Positions 50,340-59,932 of a DNA stretch of 64,000 bases are shown one piece after another (position 1 is the stretch's first letter; each line of letters begins with the position of its first letter). The notes under the pieces were generated by a model. It was not told the origin of the DNA, ran no database searches, and worked only from the letters and a program-made list of their open reading frames with translations. The position numbers and the translations under genes are program-made. The DNA comes from Bradyrhizobium ivorense. Its GTDB lineage: Bacteria; Pseudomonadota; Alphaproteobacteria; Rhizobiales; Xanthobacteraceae. The stretch is taken from positions 248,001 to 312,000 of the forward strand of contig NZ_CAADFC020000013.1 in the NCBI RefSeq assembly GCF_900696085.1, in the 5' to 3' direction.

Positions 50340-51791
50340 GTGACCGCCTTCGGCAAACTGATCCGCACCACGGCGTTTCGGCTGACGCTGGTCTACCTGT
50401 TCCTGTTCGCGCTGTTTGCTGCGTCGCTGCTGGCGTATTTCGCCTGGAACACGCGGCGGCTGATCACCGAGCAGATCACCACGACGGTCAATGTCGAGGT
50501 CGGCGAGATCACCAGCATCTATAACCGCCGCGGCCTGCACGGGCTGTATACTACGATGGGCAATCGCGCGCTGCGCCCGGGCGCCAACCTCTATCTCTTG
50601 ACCGCGCCGAACGGGCAGGCGCTGGCCGGCAATGTCGGCTCGCTGGCACCGGGCGTAATGAGCGTCCCGGGCTGGAGCGAGACCGCCTATCGCCGGTTCG
50701 ACGATCAGGACAAGACCGATCATCGCGCGCTGGTACGGGTCACCGAGATGGACAACGGCTTCCGCCTGCTGGTGGGGCGCGATCTCGAGGAGCGGCGGCG
50801 GCTGTTCGGCATCGTCGCCAAGGCCGCGCAATGGTCGATCCTGGTGGTCGTCGTGCTCGGCATCGGCGGCGGCATCTTCGTCGCCCGCCGCGTGCTGCAC
50901 CGGATCGACGCCATGACCGGCACCACGAAGCGCATCATGGCCGGCGACCTGTCCGGCCGGCTGCCGGTCGGCCGCAGCGGCGATGAACTCGACCGTCTGG
51001 CGGAAAACCTCAACGCCATGCTGGAGCGCATCGAGGCGCTGATGACCGGCCTCAAGGAGGTCTCCGACAACATCGCCCACGATCTCAAGACGCCGCTGAC
51101 GCGGCTGCGCAACCGTGCCGAGGAGGCGCTGGCGAAGTCCGGTTGCGAGGCCGACTACCGTGCGGCGCTGGAGCGGACGATCGAGGAGTCCGACGGCCTG
51201 ATCCGCACCTTCAACGCGCTGTTGATGATTGCGCGCGCCGAGTCCGGGCAGGCGCGCGGCAACATGGACGATTTCGACGGCGCCGACGTCGCCAACGGCA
51301 TCCACGAATTGTACGAGCCACTCGCCGAGGACGACGGCATGATGCTCAAGGTGAAGACCACGCCGGCGCCGGTCCACGGCAACCGCGAATTGATCAGCCA
51401 GGCGCTCGCCAACCTGGTCGAGAACGCCATCAAATACGGCAAGCCCGCGGGCGCGCAGCCGCTCGGCGCGGACGCCAGGGAGATCCTGATCGAGGCGCGC
51501 CGCGACGGCGACCAGGTCCTGCTCAGCGTCACCGACCACGGTCCCGGCATTCCCGAGGGCGACCGTAAGCACGCCGTCGAGCGCTTCGTCCGGCTCGAGG
51601 CGAGCCGCACCTTGCCCGGTTCCGGGCTCGGCCTCAGCCTGGCCTCGGCGGTCGCCACGCTGCATGGCGGCGAGCTGCGGCTCGGCGATGCCCACCCCGG
51701 GCTGGTTGCGACCCTCGTGCTGCCGGCGCGGGTGGGCAGCAGTGACAGGCTTGCGGCTCAAACGCAGGATGTGCCACAGAAGGCGGCATGA
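50340..51791 (+). CDS. Sensor histidine kinase
   Basis: A 483-residue kinase from GTG 50340. Two membrane helices (about 14-35 and 165-183) bound a periplasmic sensor domain of about 125 residues. HAMP follows (185-240), then the phosphoacceptor H247 in NIAHDLKTPLTRLRN, and the ATPase with NLVENAIKYGKP, DHGPGIP and GSGLGLSLA. The signal is unknown; a nearby protease gene hints at envelope stress. Its end overlaps glnE by 4 bp. Confidence 0.93.
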   Translation: MTAFGKLIRTTAFRLTLVYLFLFALFAASLLAYFAWNTRRLITEQITTTVNVEVGEITSIYNRRGLHGLYTTMGNRALRPGANLYLLTAPNGQALAGNVGSLAPGVMSVPGWSETAYRRFDDQDKTDHRALVRVTEMDNGFRLLVGRDLEERRRLFGIVAKAAQWSILVVVVLGIGGGIFVARRVLHRIDAMTGTTKRIMAGDLSGRLPVGRSGDELDRLAENLNAMLERIEALMTGLKEVSDNIAHDLKTPLTRLRNRAEEALAKSGCEADYRAALERTIEESDGLIRTFNALLMIARAESGQARGNMDDFDGADVANGIHELYEPLAEDDGMMLKVKTTPAPVHGNRELISQALANLVENAIKYGKPAGAQPLGADAREILIEARRDGDQVLLSVTDHGPGIPEGDRKHAVERFVRLEASRTLPGSGLGLSLASAVATLHGGELRLGDAHPGLVATLVLPARVGSSDRLAAQTQDVPQKAA

Positions 51792-54745
51792 ATGCCGCCG
51801 CGCCGGGAAACGCGGATCGACAGGCTCTGGCCGCGCGCTTTGCGGACGGACCGCACGTCGCCGCTTCCGCATCCGCCGAACAACGCCTGACCGACTGGTT
51901 CGCCGAGCTCGAGCCGGCGCAATCGGGCGCGCTCGAGGCGCTGCTGGCCCATCCGTTCGCCCGCGACATCCTGCGCGGCATCGCCGAATTCTCGCCATAT
52001 CTGTTCGAGCTGGCGCGCGCCGACGCGGCACGGCTGATCCGGATCCTGTCATGCGACCCGGAGTCGCATCTGGGCGACCTGATCGAGACCACCTCGCGCG
52101 AGGTGGCCGCCGCTGCCAGCGAGGCCGACGTGATGCAGCTGCTCCGCCGCATGAAGGCGGAGGCCGCGTTGATGATCGCGCTGTGCGACATCGGCGGCGT
52201 CTGGCCGGTGATGCAGGTGACCGCGGCGCTGACCGACATCGCCGTGACCTCGGTGCAATCGGCGCTGCGCTATCTGCTCCGGCAGGAGGTCGCGCGCGGC
52301 CGGATGACGGCTCCCGATCCCGAACATCCGGAACTCGGCTCCGGCCTGATCGTGCTTGCGATGGGCAAGATGGGCGCCGGCGAGCTGAACTATTCCAGCG
52401 ACATCGACCTGATCGTGTTCTTCGATCGCAGCGCCACCTCGCTCGCCGAGGACATCGAGCCGCAGCCGTTCTTCGTCCGCGTCACCCAGGCGATGGCGCG
52501 GATGCTGCAGCAGCGCTCCGGCGAGGGCTACGTCTTCCGGGTCGATCTCCGGCTGCGCCCGGACCCGGCCTCGACCCAGGTCGCGATCTCCACCGACGCA
52601 GCGCTGCATTATTACGAGCGCGAGGGCCGGACCTGGGAGCGCGCCGCGATGATCAAGGCGCGGCCCTGCGCCGGCGACCCCAAGGCCGGCGACGCGCTGA
52701 TCGCCGAGCTGGCGCCGTTCGTCTGGCGCAAGCATCTGGATTTCGCCGCGCTCGCCGACGTCCACGACATGAAGCGGCAGATGCAGACCTATCGCGGCCA
52801 GAGCGAGGTCTCGGTCGAGGGCCACAACGTCAAGGTCGGCCGCGGCGGCATCCGCGAGATCGAGTTCTTCGCCCAGACCCAGCAGCTGATCGCCGGCGGC
52901 CGGCATCCGGACTTGCGGGTGCGGCCGACGCTGGAGGCGCTGGACGTGCTCGCCGCCAGCAACTGGATCACGCACGAGGCGCGCGACGAGCTGACCACGG
53001 CCTACGAATTCCTGCGCCGGGTCGAGCACCGGCTGCAGATGATCGCCGACGAGCAGACCCATGCGCTGCCCGAGGAGCCGGAAGCGGTCGAGCGTTTCGC
53101 GCATTTCTTCGGCTACGCGAGCCGCGAAGCCTTCGCCAGCGATCTGCTCGGCCAGCTCAAGATCGTGCAGAACCATTACAGCAAGCTGTTCGAGGGCGAC
53201 GATCCGACCGGCACCGCAAGGCTGCCGGATATCAATTACGGCGCTGGGCCGGAGGACGCCCGCCTGATCGAGCATCTCGCCAATCTCGGCTTCAAGAAGC
53301 CGGTCGCGGTCGCCGGCACCGTGCAGCAGTGGATCGCGGGCGACTACCGCGCGCTGCGCGTCGAGGCGACCCGCGCGGCATTCCTCGAATTCATTCCCGG
53401 CCTGATCGACGGCCTTGCCCACGCCGAGGAACCTGACGACGCGGTGGCGGCGTTCGACCGTTTCCTTGGCGCGCTGCAGCGGGGCGGGCGGCTGATTTCG
53501 CTGCTCAGCCAGAACCGCGACTTCGTCGCGCTGGTGGCGTTAATCCTTGGTGCGGCACCACGGCTCGGCGACATGCTGGCGCGGCAGCCGCAGATCATGG
53601 ACGGCCTGATCGATCCGCGCTTCTTCGGCGCCATGCCGGACAAGAAGGAGCTGTCGGAGCGGCTGGCCGCGACGCTGCAGGATGCCTCGTCCTACGAGGA
53701 CTTTCTCGATCGCCTGCGGCTGTTCGGCCAGGAGAGCCTGTTCCTGATCGGCACCAGAATCCTGTCAGGCACGGTGTCGGCGCAGCACGCCAGCACGGCC
53801 TTTGCCGACGTCGCCGAGGGCATCGTGCACACCGTGCACGGCCTCGTCACCGACCAGTTCGCTGCGCAGTACGGCCGCATCAAGGGCCAGGAGACCGCGA
53901 TCATCGCGATGGGCCGGCTCGGCAGCCGCGAGATGACGGCATCCTCCGACCTCGACCTGATCCTGCTCTACGACTATGACGGCGAGGCGCCGGATTCCGA
54001 CGGCGAGCGCTCGCTGCACGGCGCGCAGTATTTTGCCCGCTTCACCCAGCGCCTGATCAGCGCGTTCACGACGCGGACCAATTACGGCGTGCTCTATGAG
54101 GTCGACATGCGGCTGCGCCCGTCGGGGCGCGCCGGCCCGGTCGCCTCGCGGATCGACGCCTTCGCCGACTACCAGGAGCGCGAGGCCTGGACCTGGGAGC
54201 ACATGGCGCTGACCCGCGCCCGGGTGATCTCGGCATCACCTGAGTTTCGCGAGCGGATCGAGGCGATCATCCGCGGCGTGCTGACGCGGCCCCGCGACGC
54301 CGCGTCGACAGCAGCCGACGTCGCCGACATGCGGCGCGCGATCGCGCTGGAGAAGGGCGAGGACGATGTCTGGGACCTCAAGCTCGCTGCCGGCGGACTG
54401 GTCGACATCGATTTCATCGCGCAGTATCTGCAGCTCGCGCACGCTGCGGCGAAGCCCGAGATCCTCAGCGTGTCGACGCTGCAGGTGCTCGACAATGCCG
54501 CCAGGCTCGGCCTGCTTGGCCAGTCCGAAGCCGAGATCCTGCGCTCGGCCGCGCGGCTCTATCACGATCTGACGCAGATCCTGCGGCTTTGCGTCACCGG
54601 CAAGTTCAACCCGGAATCCGCCGGCGAGGATTTGCGTCGCGTGATGGCCCGCGCCGGCGACACGCCGGATTTTTCCTCGCTGGAAGCCCGCCTGCGCGAG
54701 ACCCAGAGCGAAGTGCGGCGGGTGTTCACCGCGATCGTGGGCTAG
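51788..54745 (+). CDS. glnE: Bifunctional glutamine synthetase adenylyltransferase/deadenylylase GlnE
   Basis: A 985-residue protein with two nucleotidyltransferase domains. The N-terminal (deadenylylase) has AMGKMGAGELNYSSDIDLIV near residue 195-215; the C-terminal (adenylylase) has AMGRLGSREMTASSDLDLIL near 706-725. A regulatory helical linker joins them. It adds or removes AMP from glutamine synthetase in response to PII and glutamine. Coupling to a sensor kinase gene by an ATGA overlap is a feature of this neighbourhood in Rhizobiales, I believe. Confidence 0.95.
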   Translation: MNAAAPGNADRQALAARFADGPHVAASASAEQRLTDWFAELEPAQSGALEALLAHPFARDILRGIAEFSPYLFELARADAARLIRILSCDPESHLGDLIETTSREVAAAASEADVMQLLRRMKAEAALMIALCDIGGVWPVMQVTAALTDIAVTSVQSALRYLLRQEVARGRMTAPDPEHPELGSGLIVLAMGKMGAGELNYSSDIDLIVFFDRSATSLAEDIEPQPFFVRVTQAMARMLQQRSGEGYVFRVDLRLRPDPASTQVAISTDAALHYYEREGRTWERAAMIKARPCAGDPKAGDALIAELAPFVWRKHLDFAALADVHDMKRQMQTYRGQSEVSVEGHNVKVGRGGIREIEFFAQTQQLIAGGRHPDLRVRPTLEALDVLAASNWITHEARDELTTAYEFLRRVEHRLQMIADEQTHALPEEPEAVERFAHFFGYASREAFASDLLGQLKIVQNHYSKLFEGDDPTGTARLPDINYGAGPEDARLIEHLANLGFKKPVAVAGTVQQWIAGDYRALRVEATRAAFLEFIPGLIDGLAHAEEPDDAVAAFDRFLGALQRGGRLISLLSQNRDFVALVALILGAAPRLGDMLARQPQIMDGLIDPRFFGAMPDKKELSERLAATLQDASSYEDFLDRLRLFGQESLFLIGTRILSGTVSAQHASTAFADVAEGIVHTVHGLVTDQFAAQYGRIKGQETAIIAMGRLGSREMTASSDLDLILLYDYDGEAPDSDGERSLHGAQYFARFTQRLISAFTTRTNYGVLYEVDMRLRPSGRAGPVASRIDAFADYQEREAWTWEHMALTRARVISASPEFRERIEAIIRGVLTRPRDAASTAADVADMRRAIALEKGEDDVWDLKLAAGGLVDIDFIAQYLQLAHAAAKPEILSVSTLQVLDNAARLGLLGQSEAEILRSAARLYHDLTQILRLCVTGKFNPESAGEDLRRVMARAGDTPDFSSLEARLRETQSEVRRVFTAIVG

Positions 54746-54760
54746 GGCCAAATGGTGTTG

Positions 54761-54903
54761 GACCCGTCATCCCCGCGCAATGGCTTCGCCATTGTGGCTG
54801 GAGGTGCGAGCTCTTGCGAGCTTGGAAGGATGCACGGCCACCAGCCGGGCCGTCGACCCTTCGAGACGCGCGCAAGAGCGCGCTCCTCAGGGTGACGGTG
54901 AGA
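54761..54903. repeat. Mosaic interspersed repeat after glnE
   Basis: Series of short hairpins: AATGGCTTCGCCATT (54779-54793), GCGAGCTCTTGCGAGC-like, and GCGCGCAAGAGCGCGC, followed by TCCTCAGGGTGACGG. This pattern recurs in Bradyrhizobium genomes, as I recall. Confidence 0.65.
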
Positions 54904-54920
54904 ACCCTGCGCGAGGCGGA

Positions 54921-55272
54921 TCAGTGCGCTGTTGGGCGGCTACCCAAGTGCCACGCGGCCTTCTCCCATTCGGGATCGTCATCGATTCGATAATCAAACT
55001 CGCGCCGATAGTCCTTGTTGCTCAGGATCTGACGCAGGACTGCATCGACCGCATCAGGATCGCGCACACGCCAGATGATCTCCCTGAAGCAATCGTGGGT
55101 AACGCGAGCGAGAAACGTAGCGGATGAGAACGGAGAGATGCCAGGGGAACAAGGCCTTGAACTCGAATGCCTGAAGCGCGATGTTGACCGTCGCGAATCC
55201 AGGCAGTTCTCGCTGACGAAACTCCCTAAGCGAATGTACCTCCTCGGGGAGAACTAGTTTGCTGACGATCAT
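54921..55272 (-). pseudogene. Possible frameshifted gene remnant
   Basis: Two overlapping minus-strand frames look like parts of one protein. The first, from ATG 55270-55272, reads VSKLVLPEEVHSLREFRQRE and ends at 55054. The second, ending at TGA 54921-54923, reads FLARVTHDCFREIIWRVRDP ... DYRREFDYRIDDDPEWEKAA. A frameshift near 55100-55160 would join them. No known domain was recognised. It could also be two chance frames. Confidence 0.3.
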
Positions 55273-55348
55273 CGGGTGGATCGCTCGTGCTCTACCGCTC
55301 GCTCGGCCACCTTGCCGTCGAGTGCCGTCCGCTGCCCACGCCGATCGG

Positions 55349-55609
55349 TTAAATGAAATCTTCCGACGGCGCCCGCCGCGGCTCGAAGTTTTCAATGAAA
55401 ATGCGGATCATCGCACCGATCAGGAAGCATCCTTGCAGCGCGACCGCGCTGGAAATAAACGCGACCATCCATGCCGCCAAACCGTCGGTGTGTCCGACGA
55501 CGTAGGCCACCGGAACGAGGAGGAGGATCGCGGGGAGGCATACATAGACCCTGAAGTAGCGCCCCAGCAGCAATCCGCAAATGCCACTCGCCAGAACGAT
55601 CCACAACAT
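55349..55609 (-). CDS. Small membrane protein (86 aa)
   Basis: From ATG 55607-55609 (MLWIVLASGICGLLLGRYF). Three hydrophobic segments (1-16, 20-41, 46-68) and a short polar tail (NFEPRRAPSEDFI). No domain was recognised. Confidence 0.65.
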   Translation of the reverse strand: MLWIVLASGICGLLLGRYFRVYVCLPAILLLVPVAYVVGHTDGLAAWMVAFISSAVALQGCFLIGAMIRIFIENFEPRRAPSEDFI

Positions 55610-55914
55610 GGCGCTTCCCTTAACGTCCTTTCGATCGGAGCGGAGGCCCCGGCGATCCGGGGCACATGCCAACATGATGCCAAAGCGTTCAATTCCGGTA
55701 AAGTACTGGCTCGGGTCGCCGTTGGGGCGGGGGCGGGCCGGCGCAAGCGCGACCTGGGTAGGGCAGGGGCGTCAAGAGGTAATTTGATACTCTATTTTCG
55801 TTTCTCCGCCTGAGCGTGTGATGTCGTGCCCGCGGCTCGGCGGGGAGCGCAGGGAAACATTGTTCTGCCGCTCCGGCTTGCCGGAGCGGGCTCTGTCTTC
55901 AGGATTAGGGGCGA
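55610..55914. other. Intergenic region without recognised gene
   Basis: About 305 bp between the small membrane protein and the FkbM gene. The GCTCCGGCAAGCCGGAGC-like hairpin near 55870-55890 may terminate the FkbM transcript. Confidence 0.4.
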
Positions 55915-56781
55915 TCACTCTCTCGCCGCGTGGGTATCGTACCAACCGGGCGGCGGGAATTGCATGGCCGGATTCAAGTAATGTTTGGAGCCCTTGAGGC
56001 GAAACACCTTCTCTTGAATCTTGCCGACCATATTGAACATGCTTTTGGGGCCACCACCGAATAGTCCGAGGTCTCCATTGATCGCATATCCGCGAAATAT
56101 GCTCTTGTAGGCTTCGATGGCTTCGAGTGCGCTGAGCCATCTACCCGGCAATTCATCTCCGAAAAGACCGCTGCTTCCGGTCTTGAACCGCCAATCAACA
56201 AAGTTTCCTTCCTTCGGAGCTGCTGGACATTTCTGCATGGAGACGAGTGACTGATCCAGTATCTTGTATTTCCGGTATCCCAGTTTTTCAAAGGTCTCGA
56301 ACTCTTCGATAAGCTTCTTCCAACTCGTCTTGTCAGATTCGATGGATACGAATTCTGGCAGTTCACGAAGGCCCTCAAGCGACGCCAACGCTTCGAGGTC
56401 ATTGCCTTCAATATCGATCTTGCAATATCTCGGGACGCCGTGCTCGTTCAGAATGTCCGCTAGTTTGGCGGCGGGTATCGTCAACGTCCGTCCCTTACCT
56501 GCGCCAAAGTTCTTGTTGCGTTCGGACCAGTCAGGATTGGTTGTTCCCCACTCCGAAACGCGATCGTCGACATAGAACTTGACGTTTCCGGGCGAATTCG
56601 AAACCGCAACGTTGATCACGGTTAGAGCGCCCGAGCTGACGTGCTCCGAAAATCGCTTGCTGATGGACTCGCAGAATTCCGGCATCGCCTCTATGGCGAC
56701 GACGCGAAATCCTTTTTTCAGATAGAATTCGGTGTCCTCACCCTTGTGGGCGCCCACGTCGTAGATCAGAGTCTTGTCCAT
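55915..56781 (-). CDS. FkbM-family methyltransferase
   Basis: A 288-residue protein from ATG 56779-56781 (MDKTLIYDVG). SAM motif I is YDVGAHKGEDTEFY, followed by VVAIEAMPEF, INVAVSNSPG, and the FkbM motif CKIDIEGNDLEALASLEG. The C-terminal 90 residues are extra. FkbM enzymes O-methylate sugars or polyketides; in rhizobia many act on surface glycans. Its DNA looks less GC-rich than the neighbours, suggesting transfer. The secreted glycosidase gene lies 104 bp upstream on the same strand. Confidence 0.85.
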   Translation of the reverse strand: MDKTLIYDVGAHKGEDTEFYLKKGFRVVAIEAMPEFCESISKRFSEHVSSGALTVINVAVSNSPGNVKFYVDDRVSEWGTTNPDWSERNKNFGAGKGRTLTIPAAKLADILNEHGVPRYCKIDIEGNDLEALASLEGLRELPEFVSIESDKTSWKKLIEEFETFEKLGYRKYKILDQSLVSMQKCPAAPKEGNFVDWRFKTGSSGLFGDELPGRWLSALEAIEAYKSIFRGYAINGDLGLFGGGPKSMFNMVGKIQEKVFRLKGSKHYLNPAMQFPPPGWYDTHAARE

Positions 56782-56885
56782 GGCTGGTCCTTCGCGCCCC
56801 ATCGCGTCGATATCGACGCGTCTGCTCTTGCGTCCGTTTCGGAGCCAAGCAGACGCCGTCGACGGTAGTGTGGCAGGTCCTGAAA

Positions 56886-58427
56886 CTAGAACGTGAAGAA
56901 GTGGCCGGAGTGCAATCCCGCATCGTGAGCGCTTGCGGGACTTGCGTCCCCCGAATGGCCGAGGGCTGCGTCGTGCCCTGCGGCCATGCGGGCGTCGTTC
57001 GCGAGCGCGGTCAAGCTGCCGTGCGCCGCGTCCCCGTCTGCTGTGAAGCTGCCCATGCTCGCGGAATTTGCGTCAGCATGGGCCTGGAGAGCAGAGCCGT
57101 TGTCAGCAATGCCATCCATGTGCGCGAGGGTGGTCGGATTGGCTACGGTCGGCGCGAAGTTGAAATGAAATGTATCCCTCGTCGTCTCGACTGCCGCGGT
57201 GCTTTGGGCCGCGGCGGCTTCAGCGGCGGCCGGTTGGTTGACGCTCGCGGAGCTGTCGCCGGCCGCGTGGCTGTCCAACGAGCTCGACGCCACGGTTGAG
57301 GCCGATCCGGATACGGGTGGGTCGCCAAAATACTTCGCCCACGCCGCAGCCTCGAGCGGCTTGTCGTCGGTGGAACTCGTGAAGCCGTATGATCCGCCGG
57401 AGTTCGAATCCCAGATGTTCACGAAGCTGACCTTGACCCCCGACTGAACCAGCGTGTTCGAAAGCCAGTTCACGAATGTCGGATTGTCTGTGAGACCCGC
57501 GCCGTCATGCGTATTGCCTGCACCCGTCTCAGCAATGGCAAACGGCTTTCCTGCCGATTTGGCGAGATCGATCAGTTGCTGAAGCGTCGTCGCATGGCCG
57601 TCGCTGCCGTCGAGCGACCATTGGTTGGAAGCCGGGTAGGTATAGTAATGTTGGAGGTTCACCGGATCTGACGCCCACTGCTGAACGCTGGAGTCGTAGA
57701 CCGGCTTGGACGAGTCGAGGACTTGCCCGCTCTTGTCCCAGTCATACAAGTGGGTCGGCGAGCCGTATGGAAACACATCGCCGTAGACATCGGCGGCGAT
57801 GATATCGACATACTGGTCTCCGGGGTAGGCAGTCTCGATGACGTTGCCGGCGTGGCTGTAGTTCGTCACGCTCGGATTCCACGCCACCTGGATGTTCACG
57901 CCCGCCGCTGCGCCCGCGGCGTGCAAGACGGTGTAGATGTGCTGGAACGCCTTCACCCAATCGGCGCGCGTCGCGGCGTCGTCGCCAGCGTAGGAGGGCA
58001 TGGTATCAATATTCATCTCCCAGCCAGGCCGCCAGATCTGTGTTGTGAAGCCATTGTCGGCCCAGGCCTTGACCATGTTAGTCAGCACCGAATCGTACGC
58101 GCCGGACGCGAAGTTCTTGTAGAACTGATCGGGGGTTCCCGCGCCCGATGCCGTCGAACTCATCGGCAGCCCGATCACCGGCGTGACCCCATCGAGTACG
58201 GGCGACTGCGCCATCGAGGCCGCATTCCAGCTTGATTGACCAACCCAATCCGAGATCGGCAGGCGCTCGTCACCATACTGATCGAGGAATTGCGGCTTGG
58301 TTTTCATGAGGGTCGAGAAAGCGTTGAAGCTTGTCTCGAAACTTGCCTCCTCATTTGAATCAAAATAGTTTGGGTTCCCGACAAAGACTCCGAGGGGGAA
58401 CGGCGTTGCGCCCGTGCTATCACTCAT
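56886..58427 (-). CDS. GH26-like glycoside hydrolase with a type I secretion-like tail
   Basis: A 513-residue protein without an N-terminal signal. The first 370 residues form a TIM-barrel glycosidase: IWRPGWEMNIDTMP with E137 as acid/base, IIAADVYGDVFP, and KPFAIAETGAG with E300 as nucleophile, as in beta-mannanases and related GH26 enzymes. From residue 375 on, the chain is low-complexity, rich in Ala, Ser, Asp and His, glycine-poor, and ends HSGHFFTF. Such Asp/Ala-rich ends with an aromatic terminus fit type I secretion. No transporter genes are adjacent. Confidence 0.78.
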   Translation of the reverse strand: MSDSTGATPFPLGVFVGNPNYFDSNEEASFETSFNAFSTLMKTKPQFLDQYGDERLPISDWVGQSSWNAASMAQSPVLDGVTPVIGLPMSSTASGAGTPDQFYKNFASGAYDSVLTNMVKAWADNGFTTQIWRPGWEMNIDTMPSYAGDDAATRADWVKAFQHIYTVLHAAGAAAGVNIQVAWNPSVTNYSHAGNVIETAYPGDQYVDIIAADVYGDVFPYGSPTHLYDWDKSGQVLDSSKPVYDSSVQQWASDPVNLQHYYTYPASNQWSLDGSDGHATTLQQLIDLAKSAGKPFAIAETGAGNTHDGAGLTDNPTFVNWLSNTLVQSGVKVSFVNIWDSNSGGSYGFTSSTDDKPLEAAAWAKYFGDPPVSGSASTVASSSLDSHAAGDSSASVNQPAAAEAAAAQSTAAVETTRDTFHFNFAPTVANPTTLAHMDGIADNGSALQAHADANSASMGSFTADGDAAHGSLTALANDARMAAGHDAALGHSGDASPASAHDAGLHSGHFFTF

Positions 58428-58888
58428 CGCGTCGTGCTCTCGCTCTGTTTTTTGCTTCAGCGATGGTCTAGGTGGTCATTGCGAACTAATCGTGTCGTCA
58501 CTCGACACCTGACCGCCGCGAATCTGCCACGCATCCGGCGACTCAATCATGGCCTGGAGCTGCGAGGATGCCGATGCAGAAAAGGTCCTCGGCGATACAT
58601 CGGCGAAACCAAAACGTCGCCTTCGGGTGTGAGCCGGGAACAGCGTTCGTCCGATGCACGGGCGCGCCTGCACCGCGTGCGTGAACTCGATCTCATCATC
58701 ATGCCCCGAGCGCAGTGGTGCCGGGCCACAACAGGTCGGGATGCTGCGTCATGGTGACGAGAGGCCGGCTTGCGACAGTCTTGCTGTCGCAGCATTGAAG
58801 ACCTGAACTTCTATGGCTTGACGATGCCGTACCGGGACCAATCGTACGGAGATACGGGTGTCTTCTCCCGCTCTGCAGCTTCCGGTAG
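58428..58888. other. Intergenic region without recognised gene
   Basis: About 460 bp between the glycosidase start and the end of fdsD. Open frames here have arginine-rich, shadow-like composition. TGCGACAGTCTTGCTGTCGCA (58773-58793) is a strong hairpin and may terminate the fds operon. Confidence 0.5.
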
Positions 58889-59110
58889 CTACGCCTGCAG
58901 CCTCAGCTTCTGCAGGGCGTCGCGGACGTTGGGCTCGAGGCCGGCGCCGCCGGCGTCGAGATGGGCGAAGATCTGCTTGCGCATCCGCGGGTCCCAGAAC
59001 TTCCAGATGTGCTCGGAAATGCCCTGCACCGCGCGGTCGTGGCCCTGGCTCTGGAAGAACTTTCCGATCTGGTTCGCCATGTAGACCAGTTTGTCAGGCG
59101 ACGACGACAT
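58889..59110 (-). CDS. fdsD: Formate dehydrogenase delta subunit
   Basis: A 73-residue protein from ATG 59108-59110. FdsD features: DKLVYMANQIGKFFQSQGHD near the start, ISEHIWKFWDPRMRKQIFAH and a final VRDALQKLRLQ. In related enzymes FdsD helps insert the molybdenum cofactor. It overlaps the end of fdhD by 17 bp and is the last gene of the operon. Confidence 0.92.
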   Translation of the reverse strand: MSSSPDKLVYMANQIGKFFQSQGHDRAVQGISEHIWKFWDPRMRKQIFAHLDAGGAGLEPNVRDALQKLRLQA

Positions 59111-59930
59111 AAGCGGGCTCCTTGCCGGCCAACGCGCCTGCGACGCGTTCCGGATGCGTGAAGATTTCAAATCCGTCCGACCGCGCGATCGCGGCGAGCG
59201 TGATGCCGGCGGCATCGGCCATCTTGACCGCAAGCGCGGTCGGCGCGGATACCGCGACCAGCAGAGGCGCGCCGATCGCGGCGGTCTTCTGCACCATCTC
59301 GACCGAGACGCGGCTGGTCAACAGCACCATGCCCTCGCTGGTCGCGACCTTGTCGCGCGCCAAAGCGCCCGCGAGCTTGTCGAGCGCGTTGTGACGGCCG
59401 ACATCCTCGCGCAGCGCGACGATGCCGCCTGTCTTGGTCCAGAACGCGGCGGCATGCACGGCGCGGGTCTGGTGGTTGATTTCCTGCAGCGGCGGCACCG
59501 TCGCGACCGCGGCCATGATCTCGCGCGGCGTGAAGGCGCGGCCCGCCGGCACGATGGCTGCCGGCCGCACCGCCTCGGCGATGGAATCGATCCCGCAGAG
59601 GCCGCAGCCGGTGGGGCCGGCAATGTGCCGCCGGCGCTCGGCGAGCCGCTCCGCTTTCTCGGACTTCAGCCACATCCGCAGTTCGATGCCGTCGTCGAGC
59701 TCGACGATGTCGAGCGTCTCGATTTCCTCGGCCGACTGCACCACGCCTTCGCTCAGGCTGAAGCCGACCGCGAAATCGCCGAGATCCTCGGGCGTGCCCA
59801 TCATCACCGCGTAGGTGCCGCCATTATAGGTCAGCGCCAGCGCCGTCTCCTCCGGGATCAGGCGCGCGCCGTCACTGAGGGCGCCGTTGCGCCAGACTTT
59901 CCGCTGCGCCTGGTGGACGGGTTCGCGCAT
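59094..59930 (-). CDS. fdhD: Formate dehydrogenase accessory sulfurtransferase FdhD
   Basis: A 278-residue protein. The sulfur-relay motif is GPTGCGLCGIDSI with C109 and C112. Other lines: EDLGDFAVGFSLSEG, REDVGRHNALDKLAGAL and LLTSRVSVEMVQK. It moves sulfur from IscS to the molybdenum cofactor before insertion into the alpha subunit. It begins 2 bp after fdsA. Confidence 0.95.
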   Translation of the reverse strand: MREPVHQAQRKVWRNGALSDGARLIPEETALALTYNGGTYAVMMGTPEDLGDFAVGFSLSEGVVQSAEEIETLDIVELDDGIELRMWLKSEKAERLAERRRHIAGPTGCGLCGIDSIAEAVRPAAIVPAGRAFTPREIMAAVATVPPLQEINHQTRAVHAAAFWTKTGGIVALREDVGRHNALDKLAGALARDKVATSEGMVLLTSRVSVEMVQKTAAIGAPLLVAVSAPTALAVKMADAAGITLAAIARSDGFEIFTHPERVAGALAGKEPAYVVVA

Positions 59931-59932
59931 CG

